Origin: Lachnospiraceae bacterium
GTDB lineage: Bacteria; Bacillota; Clostridia; Lachnospirales; Lachnospiraceae
Direction of reading: 5' to 3'
Length of the DNA: 64,000 nucleotides
NCBI GenBank assembly: GCA_910574805.1
Contig: CAJTCV010000002.1
Span: forward strand, 186,001 to 250,000
Both the position numbers and the translations under genes were made by a program. Positions 35,398 to 44,646 of the stretch are shown piece after piece (the first letter of the stretch is position 1; the number at the start of each line of letters is the position of its first letter). The notes under the pieces were generated by a model that ran no database searches, was not told the origin of the DNA, and saw only the letters and a list, made by a program, of their open reading frames with translations.

Positions 35398-35423
35398 ACA
35401 GGAAGAAGAAAGAAGGAAAACAT

Positions 35424-37439
35424 ATGATCTATTATGTGTCAGCGGACGCCGTGCGCTCCGGGAATGGAAGCAGAGAATGTCCGTTTCAGTCCATCAGCGA
35501 GGCGGCAGTTATGGCCGGAGCGGGAGATGAGATCCTGGTTGCGCCGGGGGTATACCGGGAAGCCGTGGATCCGCCGCGGGGAGGAACGGATGAACATCAC
35601 CGGATCCTCTATCGGTCGGAGGTGAGAGGAAAAGCGGTGATCTCCGGAGCGGAGCCGGTCAAAGACTGGGCGAAATATCAGGCGGATGTGTGGGTGGCGC
35701 GCATTCATAACAGTGTTTTCGGGGATTACAATCCATATACCACTTATGTGAGAGGGGACTGGTACTTTGCGCCGTCGCCGGTGCATACGGGAGAGGTGTA
35801 TCTGAACGGAAAGGCCATGTATGAGGAGGATGCACTGGAGAAGATCCTGCATCCGCAGGTCCGTGAGAATTCCTGGGATCCGGAGGCTTCTGTCTATCAG
35901 TGGTATACGTGTCAGGAAGAAGAGCATACGCTGATCTATGCGAATTTTCAGGGAGCAGATCCCAATAAAGAGCAGGTGGAGATCAACGTCAGAAGGAACT
36001 GCTTCTATCCGTCCCGGACGGGAGTAGGGTATATTACGCTGTCCGGTTTTACCATAAAGCAGGCGGCAACGCAGTGGGCTCCTCCTACGGCATATCAGGA
36101 AGGGATGGTCGGGCCCCACTGGTCGAAGGGCTGGATCATAGAGGACTGCGAGATCTCGGATTCCAGATGCAGCGGCATCTCTCTTGGCAAATATCTGCAG
36201 CCGGAGAACGACAACAAATGGTCCACCAGATACTATAAGGACGGTACCCAGACAGAGCGGGACGCCATTTGCCAGGCCTGGCGGGAAGGCTGGACGAAGG
36301 AGCGGATCGGTTCTCATATTGTCCGCCGGTGCAACATCCATGACTGCGGACAGACGGGGATCGTCGGGCATCTGGGCGGCGTATTTTCGATCATAGAAGA
36401 CAATCACATTCATCATATCAATAACAAGCAGGATCTGGCAGGAGCGGAGATCGGCGGAATCAAGATGCATGCGGCCATCGATGTGATTTACCGCAGAAAT
36501 CATATCCATCATTGCACCCGTGGGTTATGGCTGGACTGGCAGGCTCAGGGGACGAGGGTGACACAGAATCTGTTCCATGACAACGTGCCGCCTGCGGGAA
36601 CGAAGATCGAAAACGGGCTGGCACTGGGAGAGGACATTTTCGTGGAAGTATCCCACGGGCCGACCTTGATCGATAACAATCTGCTGCTGTCGGACTGCGC
36701 ATGCCGCTTAAGCACGCAGGGACTGGCATTTGTGCATAACCTGATCGCGGGCTCTTTTACCTTCGTGGGTCAGGGGACGGACAATAACGGAGTAGCATTT
36801 CCCACGCCCCGGTATACTCCCTATCATGTACCCCACCGTACGGAGGTGGCCGGATTTATGACGATCCTCCACGGGGACGCGCGGTTTTACAACAACATCT
36901 TCGTTCAGAAGCCGGTCCGCAGGGACCTGGAAACGTACGCGGAGCATGCGGGATGCGCCGGAAAAGACCGGTTTCAGTTTACGTGCGGAACGCTGCCCTA
37001 TGACGGCTATCCGGATGCGGATGCTTATTTTGGAAAATTTACCGAAGCCTGCGCCCTGGACGGGAACAATCGGGATCTGTATTATGATCATCTGCCGGTG
37101 TACACCGGGGGCAACGTCTATTTTAACGGGGCGGCGCCGTGTGACAGCGAAAGGAAGGCCTATGTGGATACGGAGCATATTGTTACCCTGAAGCTGACCG
37201 AAGAAGAGGGAAGCCTTGTGCTGAAGACGGATCTGTATCAGTATCTGCCGGAGCAGAACAATCCGGTGGTGTCGTCTGCTCTTCTGGGCGAAGCCTTTGA
37301 GCCGGAGCAGAGATTTGAAGATCCGGACGGTTTGCCGATCACGTTCTGGCAGGACTATCTGGACGTCCGCCGCGGCTTTGCGCCCTTAAGCGGTCCTTTC
37401 TCGTGCCGGGATGAGGTATTTCAGGTGTGGGATCTTTAA
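35424..37439 (+). CDS. Right-handed beta-helix glycosidase (GH141-like)
   Basis: A 671-aa protein without signal peptide. It opens with YYVSADAVRSGNGSRECPFQ and SISEAAVMAGAGDEILVAPG, typical of right-handed beta-helix enzymes. Repeated coils of the GISLGKYLQ and NHIHHINN kind follow from about 210 to 480. The overall plan resembles GH141, which includes alpha-L-fucosidase and xylanase; other beta-helix lyases are possible. It acts in the cytoplasm on an imported oligosaccharide if the ABC genes are its partners. ATG 35424 follows GAAGGAAAACAT. Confidence 0.75.
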   Translation: MIYYVSADAVRSGNGSRECPFQSISEAAVMAGAGDEILVAPGVYREAVDPPRGGTDEHHRILYRSEVRGKAVISGAEPVKDWAKYQADVWVARIHNSVFGDYNPYTTYVRGDWYFAPSPVHTGEVYLNGKAMYEEDALEKILHPQVRENSWDPEASVYQWYTCQEEEHTLIYANFQGADPNKEQVEINVRRNCFYPSRTGVGYITLSGFTIKQAATQWAPPTAYQEGMVGPHWSKGWIIEDCEISDSRCSGISLGKYLQPENDNKWSTRYYKDGTQTERDAICQAWREGWTKERIGSHIVRRCNIHDCGQTGIVGHLGGVFSIIEDNHIHHINNKQDLAGAEIGGIKMHAAIDVIYRRNHIHHCTRGLWLDWQAQGTRVTQNLFHDNVPPAGTKIENGLALGEDIFVEVSHGPTLIDNNLLLSDCACRLSTQGLAFVHNLIAGSFTFVGQGTDNNGVAFPTPRYTPYHVPHRTEVAGFMTILHGDARFYNNIFVQKPVRRDLETYAEHAGCAGKDRFQFTCGTLPYDGYPDADAYFGKFTEACALDGNNRDLYYDHLPVYTGGNVYFNGAAPCDSERKAYVDTEHIVTLKLTEEEGSLVLKTDLYQYLPEQNNPVVSSALLGEAFEPEQRFEDPDGLPITFWQDYLDVRRGFAPLSGPFSCRDEVFQVWDL

Positions 37440-37450
37440 ATGATGTAAAA

Positions 37451-37484
37451 CCGCATCTGCCCGGCTTTCGCCGGGCGGATGCGG
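37451..37484 (+). terminator. GC-rich hairpin between the two glycosidase genes
   Basis: CCGCATCtGCCCGGC pairs with GCCGGGCgGATGCGG around a short TTTC loop. There is no T-run, so it may stabilise or partly end the upstream message rather than fully terminate. Confidence 0.6.
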
Positions 37485-37506
37485 AACTGTAACAGGGGGA
37501 AAGGCC

Positions 37507-38723
37507 ATGTATATCAAAGGAGTCAATCTGGGAAACTGGCTGGTGCTGGAGAAATGGATGAGTCCGGTGCTCTTCGAAGGGACAACGGCGGAGAATGAGC
37601 ATATGCTTCCGGAGCAGCTTTCCAGAGAAGTATATGAAGCGCGGATCCGGGTGCACCGCAGGGAATATATCTTGGAGCGCGATTTCGCGTCGATCCGGCG
37701 GATGGGGATGAATGCGGTCCGTATCCCGGTTCCGTATTTTATCTTTGGAGACCGTCCGCCTTTTCTGGGCTGTGTGGAGGAGCTGGACCGGGCTTTTTCC
37801 TGGGCGGAAAAGTACGGCCTGAAGGTACTGATCGATCTGCACACGGCGCCTCTTGGACAGAACGACTTCGACAACGGCGGCATCTGCGGCGTATGTAGGT
37901 GGAGCCAGACGCCGGAGGAAGTAGCTTATGTGCTCGAAGTGCTGGAGCGTTTTGCAAAACGGTACGGACAGAAGGAGGCCCTTTTTGGGATTGAGCCCAT
38001 CAATGAACCGATCACAAAGCCCATGTGGGACCTTATGGACGTGCCGTCTCGTTATCCGGCGGTGGACCGGGAGCTGGCGGAGGGCAGCGCGCCCAATACG
38101 CTGGAATTTCTGAGGCAGTTTTACGAGGATGCTTACGACCGGCTCCGTTCCCATATGGCGCGGGACAAATGGGTCGTTTTCCACGACGGATTTCAGATGA
38201 AGGCGTGGAAAGACTTTCTGACCCGGCCGGAGTTCCGGAATGTGATGCTGGATACGCATCTCTATCTGATGACGGCAGAGCAGAAAGGCTGCGAACAGTC
38301 TGTAGAAGGATACACTGCGTATATTGAGGAACACTATGCGGCGGATATCCGGGGGCCCTGGAGTGAGCCGGTATATCTGCATTCCTCCGGATATGATCCC
38401 AAAGCCGGACAGATCGTGGGATATCCCCGGAGAATCTGGCGCGGCGGCACGGACCGGGGATGTATCGAGGCACCGCATCTGACGAAGCGGGGGACAGATT
38501 ACTATAAGTTCTTAAATACAAGGATCCCGGTGGATGATGTACCTGTCTATCTGCGTCTGCACGTCGAAGGCAGGCAGTCCTGGATACTGCAAAGTTCTCG
38601 GATGAGTACTGCGGTTATGGGGAATTTACCGGGACGGTGGTGGGAATCACCTGCACTGACCGGGTAAAACACAGGCATTATGCGGACTTTGATTTCTTCG
38701 AATATTGTGTGACGGAGGAATAG
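37507..38723 (+). pseudogene. GH5-GH43 chimera, broken glycoside hydrolase gene
   Basis: The first ~280 codons are a GH5 glycosidase of the exo-beta-1,3-glucanase type (GVNLGNWLVLEKWMSP; acid/base Glu in IEPINEP). Before the region of the nucleophile Glu the sequence changes to GH43 fragments: GPWSEPVYLHSSGYDP, then IVGYPRRIWRGG and EAPHLTKRG, then a piece of the GH43 C-terminal domain. Near 38580-38590 the frame shifts by one base; the other frame finishes the GH43 domain (YCGYGEFTGTVVGITC, ADFDFFEY) to a stop at 38721-38723. The chimera lacks the GH5 nucleophile and most of GH43, so activity is unlikely. Ribosome binding site AGGGGGAAAGGCC precedes ATG 37507. Confidence 0.7.
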
Positions 38724-38816
38724 CTGCTGCCTGTGCGGTGTTTTTATGCTTTACACAAATATTCCTCTGACGTATAATGATGGAGATGCATACGTTTTAA
38801 GAGGAGGAAATCACAT

Positions 38817-39329
38817 ATGTTGGACAAAAATGTCGTAGAACTTTTAAATCAACAGGTGAATAAGGAATTTTATTCCGCGTACCTGTACCTGGATTTTTCC
38901 AATTTCTGTTACGATCAGGGACTGGACGGGTTTGGAAACTGGTACCGAGTGCAGGCACAGGAAGAGCGCGACCACGCCATGCTCTTTGTACAGTATCTGC
39001 AGAATAACGGGGAAAGGGCGGTTCTGGAAGGCATCGAGAAACCGGCCGTTGCACCGGAAAGCGTCAAGATGGTGCTGGCAGAGGGACTGAATCACGAGCG
39101 CTATGTGACCAGTCTGATTCACAACATCTGCGACGCGGCGCATTCCGTGAAGGATTTCCGCACCATACAGTTTCTGGACTGGTTTGTGAAGGAGCAGGGA
39201 GAGGAAGAGACCAATGCGGAAGGTCTGGTGAAGAAATTTGAACTGTTCGGGGACGATCCCAAGAGCCTGTACATGCTGGATAACGAGCTGGGAGCAAGGG
39301 TATATTCTGCGCCGTCGTTGGTACTGTAG
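38817..39329 (+). CDS. ftnA: Ferritin (iron storage)
   Basis: A 170-aa bacterial non-haem ferritin that oxidises Fe(II) and stores it. Ferroxidase residues appear in NKEFYSAYLYLDF (Glu), QAQEERDHA (Glu, His) and WFVKEQGEEE. A TTTACA/TATAAT-like promoter region lies at about 38750-38776, and AGGAGG precedes ATG 38817. It is a monocistronic unit; the stop overlaps the first of three 28-bp repeats. Confidence 0.95.
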   Translation: MLDKNVVELLNQQVNKEFYSAYLYLDFSNFCYDQGLDGFGNWYRVQAQEERDHAMLFVQYLQNNGERAVLEGIEKPAVAPESVKMVLAEGLNHERYVTSLIHNICDAAHSVKDFRTIQFLDWFVKEQGEEETNAEGLVKKFELFGDDPKSLYMLDNELGARVYSAPSLVL

Positions 39330-39402
39330 CGACGTACATAACCCGCTGGTACTGCAGCCACATACAGAACTTACTGGTATGGTCACAACGTACACAGCGA
39401 AA
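39319..39402 (+). repeat. Three degenerate 28-bp tandem repeats at the ferritin stop
   Basis: Units 39319-39346, 39347-39374 and 39375-39402 each begin TGGTA and share the pattern (ACTG, TA/CAG, ACGTACA). The first two agree at about 20 of 28 positions; the third is more diverged. Unit 1 contains the last codons and stop of ferritin, so the array grew from the gene's 3' end. Confidence 0.55.
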
Positions 39403-39421
39403 ACAACATGTATATGAGAGA

Positions 39422-39456
39422 CAGTACGGCCGGCGCAGATTGCGCCGGCTGTACTG
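39422..39456 (+). terminator. GC-rich hairpin after ferritin
   Basis: CAGTACGGCCGGCGCA (39422-39437) pairs with TGCGCCGGCTGTACTG (39441-39456), 16 bp with one G-U. No T-run, so termination efficiency is uncertain. Confidence 0.6.
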
Positions 39457-39480
39457 CGTCAGCAGGAAAAGGACAGATGT

Positions 39481-39523
39481 CAGGCAGTCTGACGGAGTAT
39501 CTGATACTCTGACAGACTGCCTG
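39481..39523 (-). terminator. Hairpin terminator of the AGCS symporter gene
   Basis: CAGGCAGTCTG (39481-39491) pairs with CAGACTGCCTG (39513-39523), with further internal pairs (GAGTATC/GATACTC). It lies just past the symporter's stop and may serve both convergent genes. Confidence 0.6.
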
Positions 39524-39539
39524 CTGCTTATTGTGCCTG

Positions 39540-40922
39540 TTATTTTATTGTCCCTTCATATTCCCTCAGTGACGCCAGCGCCTGTCCCGACAGCGGAATC
39601 AGCGCAATCATATTGAAGATGGTCATCAGTCCGATGCCCACATCTCCCAGATCCCATACGAAGGTATAGGCGGCCAGCCCGCCGATGAAAAGCATGATCA
39701 GCGCCAGAATCTTGTACAGCGTCTGTGACAGCCAGTTGTCTCCGAACAGATAGGCTACATTGGGCCTTGCATAGAACAGGATCCCGATAAAGGTGGAGAA
39801 GCTGAAGAGCCACAGGACTACGGCGATGAAGATCACGCCGAAGCTGCCCATGTGATAGCCCATGGCCTGTTGCAGCAGATCCATGCCTTCCATCCCCTGG
39901 GTCAGAGCTTCCGGAGTCAGAAGCATGATCATGGCGGAGCAGCTGCAGATGACGATGGTGTCGATGAAGACGCCGAAGGCCTGCAGAAGCCCTTCCTTGG
40001 CGGGGTGGCTGATGTCTGCTGCCGCCGCTGCGCAGGGAGCGCTGCCGCTGCCGGCTTCGTTGGAGAACAGGCCTCTTTTGGCCCCGTTCATGAGGACGGC
40101 TCCAAAACCGCCCGCCACCGCCTGCCGGAGGCCGAACGCTTCCGAGAAGATGCGCGCAAAGACTGCCGGAACCTGTCCGATGTTCATCAGGATAATGATC
40201 ACCGTCAGCAGGAAGTAAAAGCCTGCCATGATGGGAACAATGATATCCAGCACCTTGACCGTGGCGTTTTTCCGAAGAACGATTACGGCGGCGATCAGCA
40301 CCAGAACCGCTGTTGTATAGATGGGCGGAATATGGAACGCATTTTTAAAGGCGGAGGACACCGAATTGCCGATGACCTGACTGATGCCGCACCAGCAGAT
40401 CAGGCCGGAGACTGCAAAGAGAACCGCGACGATGGATTTTCTGCGGGTCTCGTTTTCTTTTATAAAGAAGTGGTGGATATAGTAGGCGGGACCGCCCCGG
40501 TATCCGCCGTACAGAGGATCCTTTTCTTTGTAGATCTGCGCCAGCGTTGCCTCGGCAAAGGCGGTGGAAGATCCAAGGAGGGCCGTGACCCACATCCAGA
40601 AGACGGCGCCCGCTCCGCCGACGGAGATGGCGGCGACGACGCCCACCAGATTGCCCATGCCGACTCTGGTGGCGGTGGAAATGATCAGCGCCTGCAGGCC
40701 GGAGATGGAATTTTTCTGCGTTGGATTTTTCTTTTCGATGGCGATCTTCAGCATATCCGGAAAACGCCGGAAGAGAAGGAAGCGGGTCCGGGCGGTGAAA
40801 TAGATGCCGGACGGGATCAGAAGCAGTACCAGCAGGGAAAGCCCCAGAGAGCTCCCGCCCGGGAGCGGGACTGTGATCAGGTCTCCCCACAGAATCCAGT
40901 ATACAAATCGAAAAACAGCCAT
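39540..40922 (-). CDS. Sodium:alanine symporter (AGCS family)
   Basis: A 460-aa membrane protein of the amino acid carrier (AlsT-like) family, about 11 helices, importing alanine or glycine (or glutamine) with Na+. Family segments: ATRVGMGNLVGVVAAISVGG, KRGLFSNEAGSGSAPCAAAAA (in two parts here) and FAFSTFIG-like SFSTFIG. It is transcribed away from a LysR gene; the 100-nt divergent gap (40923-41022) is the likely control region. Confidence 0.93.
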   Translation of the reverse strand: MAVFRFVYWILWGDLITVPLPGGSSLGLSLLVLLLIPSGIYFTARTRFLLFRRFPDMLKIAIEKKNPTQKNSISGLQALIISTATRVGMGNLVGVVAAISVGGAGAVFWMWVTALLGSSTAFAEATLAQIYKEKDPLYGGYRGGPAYYIHHFFIKENETRRKSIVAVLFAVSGLICWCGISQVIGNSVSSAFKNAFHIPPIYTTAVLVLIAAVIVLRKNATVKVLDIIVPIMAGFYFLLTVIIILMNIGQVPAVFARIFSEAFGLRQAVAGGFGAVLMNGAKRGLFSNEAGSGSAPCAAAAADISHPAKEGLLQAFGVFIDTIVICSCSAMIMLLTPEALTQGMEGMDLLQQAMGYHMGSFGVIFIAVVLWLFSFSTFIGILFYARPNVAYLFGDNWLSQTLYKILALIMLFIGGLAAYTFVWDLGDVGIGLMTIFNMIALIPLSGQALASLREYEGTIK

Positions 40923-41022
40923 AGTATCTTACCCCCATATCATTTGCATTTCTTATCTTTTTAGTATATAGTAAAAGAGAATATCTGTAAAATTGATAAT
41001 GATGATGTACAGGATTGAAAAA

Positions 41023-41922
41023 ATGGATGTTAAAAATCTGATCACTTTTATTCACGTGGCGGAGAAGAACAGCTTTACCAAGGCGGCCCGGGCGCTTGGC
41101 TATTCTCAGTCCACCGTGTCTTTTCAGATCAAACAGTTGGAGACGGAGCTGAACGCCCAGCTGTTTGAACGGATCAATCATACGATCGCTCTCACGGAAC
41201 GGGGCAGAGATGTATTGAAATATGCCCACCAGATCAGTAAGCTGACTCAGGAGCTGGAGCAGGGGATGCAGGCAGAGCAGGAGGTGTCGGGACATTTTCG
41301 TCTGGCGGTGCCGGATTCTCTGTGCGATTCTCTTCTGGAGGAAGGATTTGCGGATTTTCGGAGCCGGTATCCGGGGATCACGTTGAAGATCATCGCTACT
41401 GGTACAGAAGAGATGTTCCGGCTGATCGATCACAATGAGGCGGATGCCATACTGACGCTGGACAATCATATTTATCATGCGGAATATGTGATTGTCCGGG
41501 AAGAACAGGTGGGAATGCATTTTGTAGCGGCGTCCGGCCATCCGCTCAGCGGCAGAGAGAGTGTATCTGTGAGAGAGCTGGTTCAGGAGCCCTTTGTGCT
41601 GACAGAGAAGGGCATGAGCTATCGGCGGCTTATGGACGAGCGGCTGGCTGCCATGTCTCTGGAGATCCGGCCGGTGCTGGAGGTGGGAGGCACCAGGATC
41701 ATCTGCGCTCTGGCAGAGCAGGGCGTGGGGATCTCGTATCTGCCGGATTATGTGACTGCGAAACGAGTAAGAGAAGGAAGGCTTGCCTATATTCATGTGC
41801 AGGATTTTGAGATCGAGATCTGGAAGCAGCTCCTGTATCATAAGGACAAATGGGTGTCGCCGCAGATGGAGTCGGTGATTAATTATTGTATTCAGCGGGA
41901 ATTTGGGGAGAAGGTGCAATAA
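41023..41922 (+). CDS. LysR-family transcriptional regulator
   Basis: A 299-aa regulator with an N-terminal winged HTH (NSFTKAARALGYSQSTVSFQIKQLE, split at about 16-40) and a LysR substrate domain (about 90-290). ATG 41023 is used, with AGGA at 41011-41014; an in-frame upstream start at 40993 lacks a site. The divergent symporter gene is its likely target, as LysR proteins often control a neighbour in response to its substrate. Confidence 0.92.
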   Translation: MDVKNLITFIHVAEKNSFTKAARALGYSQSTVSFQIKQLETELNAQLFERINHTIALTERGRDVLKYAHQISKLTQELEQGMQAEQEVSGHFRLAVPDSLCDSLLEEGFADFRSRYPGITLKIIATGTEEMFRLIDHNEADAILTLDNHIYHAEYVIVREEQVGMHFVAASGHPLSGRESVSVRELVQEPFVLTEKGMSYRRLMDERLAAMSLEIRPVLEVGGTRIICALAEQGVGISYLPDYVTAKRVREGRLAYIHVQDFEIEIWKQLLYHKDKWVSPQMESVINYCIQREFGEKVQ

Positions 41923-42133
41923 AAAATGATTGACGTACGTATAAACGTACGTTATAATGAAGCTGACATAAAAAATCTCGTCATTCTACAATGTGAAAGA
42001 TAAATAAAACAGGAATCAAAAACAGAGGATGAGAGAATAGTACAACAAAAGAATGGACGAGAACATAACAGTAACAAAAGATTTTCATAAGATAAAACAA
42101 AGGACAGATAAAACAAATGGAAGGGAGATTTTT
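41923..42133. other. Leader of the toxin-antitoxin operon
   Basis: About 210 nt between the LysR stop and YefM. Contains the promoter and operator at 41930-41958. An open frame extends upstream from YefM to 42053 but lacks a ribosome binding site there. A long leader of about 165 nt is therefore untranslated. Confidence 0.55.
41930..41958 (+). promoter_or_regulatory. Promoter with two ACGTACGT operators for yefM-yoeB
   Basis: TTGACG (41930-41935) and TATAAT (41953-41958) with a 17-nt spacer. The palindrome ACGTACGT occurs twice (41933-41940 and 41945-41952), 12 bp apart, filling the spacer. Such paired palindromes over a promoter fit autorepression by the antitoxin-toxin complex, as known for YefM-YoeB. 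Confidence 0.75.
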
Positions 42134-42382
42134 ATGTCGACGATCAATATCACAAACGCAAGAAAGGACCTCTATCATCTGGTGGAGACTGTGAGTACTT
42201 ATCATGAACCTGCATTGATTGTTGGCAGGAAAGGAAATGCGGTTCTTATATCAGAAGATGACTGGAGCGCGATTCAGGAGACTTTATTTTTGGACGGGAT
42301 TCCCGGAATGACGGAATCGATTGTAGAAGGGAAAAAGATGCCTCCTGAAGAATGTATTCCTGAGGAAATGGTGACCTGGTAG
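42134..42382 (+). CDS. yefM: YefM-family antitoxin
   Basis: An 82-aa type II antitoxin of the PhdYeFM fold. The N-terminus (STINITNARKDLYHLVETV) binds DNA; the middle has the GNAVLISEDDWSAIQETLFL motif, and the C-terminal tail (MPPEECIPEEMVTW) should wrap around the toxin. AGGGAG lies 7-8 nt before ATG 42134. It is followed directly by the toxin gene with no gap. Confidence 0.92.
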   Translation: MSTINITNARKDLYHLVETVSTYHEPALIVGRKGNAVLISEDDWSAIQETLFLDGIPGMTESIVEGKKMPPEECIPEEMVTW

Positions 42383-42670
42383 ATGTATCAGATATTTTTT
42401 ACAAAACAGGCTCTTAAAGACCTGGAATTGCTGAAAGCCGCAGGAATATCCGGGAAAGCAAAAAAAATGGTGGATGTTATACGGAATGATCCATATCAAA
42501 ATCCTCCGCGTTATGAAAAGCTGGTGGGGAAACTGGATGGTTTGTATTCGCGAAGAATTAATATCCAACACAGAATGGTGTATCAGGTCGATGACAGTCC
42601 GGTGAAGACAGAAGACGGCTGCCGGCAGGGGACAGTGAAGATTATTCGTATGTGGACGCATTACGAATAG
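42383..42670 (+). CDS. yoeB: YoeB-family mRNA-cleaving toxin
   Basis: A 95-aa RelE-superfamily toxin of the Txe/YoeB type that cuts mRNA on the ribosome. Conserved parts: KQALKDLELLKAAG, PPRYEKLVGKLDGLYSRRI (split), HRMVYQVD and the C-terminal RMWTHYE with the catalytic His. A linker insertion (SPVKTEDGCRQG) makes it slightly longer than E. coli YoeB (84 aa). Its ATG abuts the yefM stop, so translation is coupled. Confidence 0.92.
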   Translation: MYQIFFTKQALKDLELLKAAGISGKAKKMVDVIRNDPYQNPPRYEKLVGKLDGLYSRRINIQHRMVYQVDDSPVKTEDGCRQGTVKIIRMWTHYE

Positions 42671-42712
42671 AACCATTACATTTTCCGGCTGCAACAGAGA
42701 GGAAAGAAAGAG

Positions 42713-43756
42713 ATGGAGACAACACACAAACGGCGTGTCCGTTACAAAGGAACACATCCAAGAAATTATCAGGAAAAATACAAGGAGCTGCAGCCGGAAA
42801 AGTATGCGGATACCATCGAAAAGGTCATCCGCAAGGGAGGCACGCCTGCGGGGATGCATATCTCCATCTGTGTGCAGGAGATTCTGGATGCTCTGCAGAT
42901 TTGTCCGGGGCAGACTGGGCTGGACGCCACGCTGGGCTACGGCGGACACGCGCAGCGGATGCTGGAGCGCCTGGAAGGGAAAGGGCATCTGTATGCGCTG
43001 GATGTGGATCCGGAGGAGTCGGCAAAGACTGCGAAGCGGCTCCGGGCGCTGAGTTACGGTGAAGAGATCCTGACGGTAAGGCTTCTGAACTTTGCGCAGA
43101 TGGATCAGGTGGCGGAAGAAGCCGGGGGCTTTGATTTTGTACTGGCAGATCTGGGCGTTTCCTCCATGCAGATCGACAACCCGGACCGGGGTTTTTCCTA
43201 TAAGACAGAGGGGCCGCTGGACCTTCGGATGAATCAGCAGAAGGGGATCAGCGCGGCGGAACGGCTGCAGAACATCAGTTTGGAAGAACTTGCGGGGATG
43301 CTCATGGAAAACGCGGACGAGCCCTGTGCCGGGGAGATCGCCTGGGAAATCATCAACAGGCAGAGACGGGGCGGAAAGATCGAGACGACCACGCAGCTTC
43401 GGGAGGCCGTGGAGGCGGCTCTTTCGTTCCTGCCGGAGTCAGAGCGGAAGGAAGCGGTGAAAAAGTCCTGCCAGCGGACGTTTCAGGCGCTGCGCATCGA
43501 CGTCAATCACGAATATGAAGCGCTGTATGAATTTCTGGAAAAGCTGCCGGAGGCGCTGCGGCCGGGAGGGAGGGCGGCGATCCTGACCTTCCACTCCGGA
43601 GAAGACCGTCTGGTGAAAAAATCCCTGAAGCATTTTCAGAAGGAAGGGCTGTACAGTCAGATCGCGTCAGATGCCATCCGACCGTCGGCGGAGGAATGCA
43701 GAAGAAACAGCCGGGCGCGTTCCACGAAGCTGCGGTGGGCGGTCCGGGCGCAGTAA
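42713..43756 (+). CDS. rsmH: 16S rRNA m4C1402 methyltransferase RsmH
   Basis: A 347-aa SAM-dependent methylase that modifies C1402 of 16S rRNA. SAM motif DATLGYGGHAQRML, catalytic motif LADLGVSSMQIDNPDRGFSY, and the late FHSGEDRLVKK. An extra N-terminal extension of about 40 residues (KRRVRYKGTHPRNYQEKY) precedes the usual domain. It is apart from the division cluster where rsmH (mraW) is normally found, so it could be a second copy. AGAGAGGAAAG precedes the ATG. Confidence 0.9.
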   Translation: METTHKRRVRYKGTHPRNYQEKYKELQPEKYADTIEKVIRKGGTPAGMHISICVQEILDALQICPGQTGLDATLGYGGHAQRMLERLEGKGHLYALDVDPEESAKTAKRLRALSYGEEILTVRLLNFAQMDQVAEEAGGFDFVLADLGVSSMQIDNPDRGFSYKTEGPLDLRMNQQKGISAAERLQNISLEELAGMLMENADEPCAGEIAWEIINRQRRGGKIETTTQLREAVEAALSFLPESERKEAVKKSCQRTFQALRIDVNHEYEALYEFLEKLPEALRPGGRAAILTFHSGEDRLVKKSLKHFQKEGLYSQIASDAIRPSAEECRRNSRARSTKLRWAVRAQ

Positions 43757-43833
43757 ATCTGCCGGAATGGAAACAGGGAGGCGGATGCAATGGCTCATTC
43801 AGTAGAGATCATAAAAACAGAGGGGACAGGAAG

Positions 43834-44646
43834 ATGAAAGCAGTCGTACTGGTGGACAATCTGACAAAGGGTACACTGGCAGCCGAGTGGGGACTTTCCA
43901 TATATGTAGAATATCAGGGCCATAAAATCCTTCTGGACACCGGCGCTTCCGACCGGTTTGCCCGGAATGCGCAGACGCTGGGGATCGACCTTGGAGAGGT
44001 GGAGTTCGGTGTTCTGTCTCATGCCCATTACGACCATGCGGATGGAATGGGCGCGTTTTTTGAACGAAATGCGGCGGCGCCGTTTTACATCCGGGAAGGG
44101 GCAGGGGAAAACTGCTATGGAAAAAGGTGGATCTTTCATAAATACATCGGTATTCACAGAGGTTTTCTGAAAAAATACCGGGACCGGATCCGCTATGCAG
44201 AGGACGGCTGTGAGATTCTTCCGGGCGTGAGCCTTCTTGCGCACCATACGGAAGGGCTGGAAGCACTGGGTGCGCAGAACCACCTCTATATCCGTCAAAA
44301 CGGAAGGTACAGGCCGGATTCTTTTGAACATGAACAAAGCCTGATCCTGGATACGGAAAAAGGGCTGGTCATCTTAAGCAGCTGTTCCCACGGGGGTGCG
44401 GATCAGATTATCCAGGAAGTGGCGGCAGCGTATCCGGGCAGGAGGATCTATGGGATGATCGGAGGATTTCATCTCTATCACACCTCTTCGGAGGGCGTGC
44501 GCGCCCTTGCGGGCAGGATCCGTTCCACCGGGATCGAAAAGATATATACCGGGCACTGTACCGGGCAGCCTGCCTTTGAGATTCTGAAGGAAGAACTGGG
44601 AGATCAGGTATGCCAGCTTCGTACAGGAATGGAAATTGTGTTATGA
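43834..44646 (+). CDS. Metallo-beta-lactamase-fold hydrolase
   Basis: A 270-aa MBL-fold protein. The zinc-binding HAHYDHADG motif is at about residues 65-73, with other metal ligands in CSHGG (about 188) and later GFH. It resembles the family of 7,8-dihydropterin synthase-like or general MBL hydrolases; substrate unknown. ATG 43834 with GACAGGAAG upstream; the frame is open further back through the rsmH end but without a start signal. It overlaps the next gene by 4 nt (ATGA). Confidence 0.88.
   Translation: MKAVVLVDNLTKGTLAAEWGLSIYVEYQGHKILLDTGASDRFARNAQTLGIDLGEVEFGVLSHAHYDHADGMGAFFERNAAAPFYIREGAGENCYGKRWIFHKYIGIHRGFLKKYRDRIRYAEDGCEILPGVSLLAHHTEGLEALGAQNHLYIRQNGRYRPDSFEHEQSLILDTEKGLVILSSCSHGGADQIIQEVAAAYPGRRIYGMIGGFHLYHTSSEGVRALAGRIRSTGIEKIYTGHCTGQPAFEILKEELGDQVCQLRTGMEIVL

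Noticed and set aside
42053-42133. A longer YefM starting at 42053
   Set aside because: The extra N-terminal part has no similarity to the family, and the good ribosome binding site is before ATG 42134.
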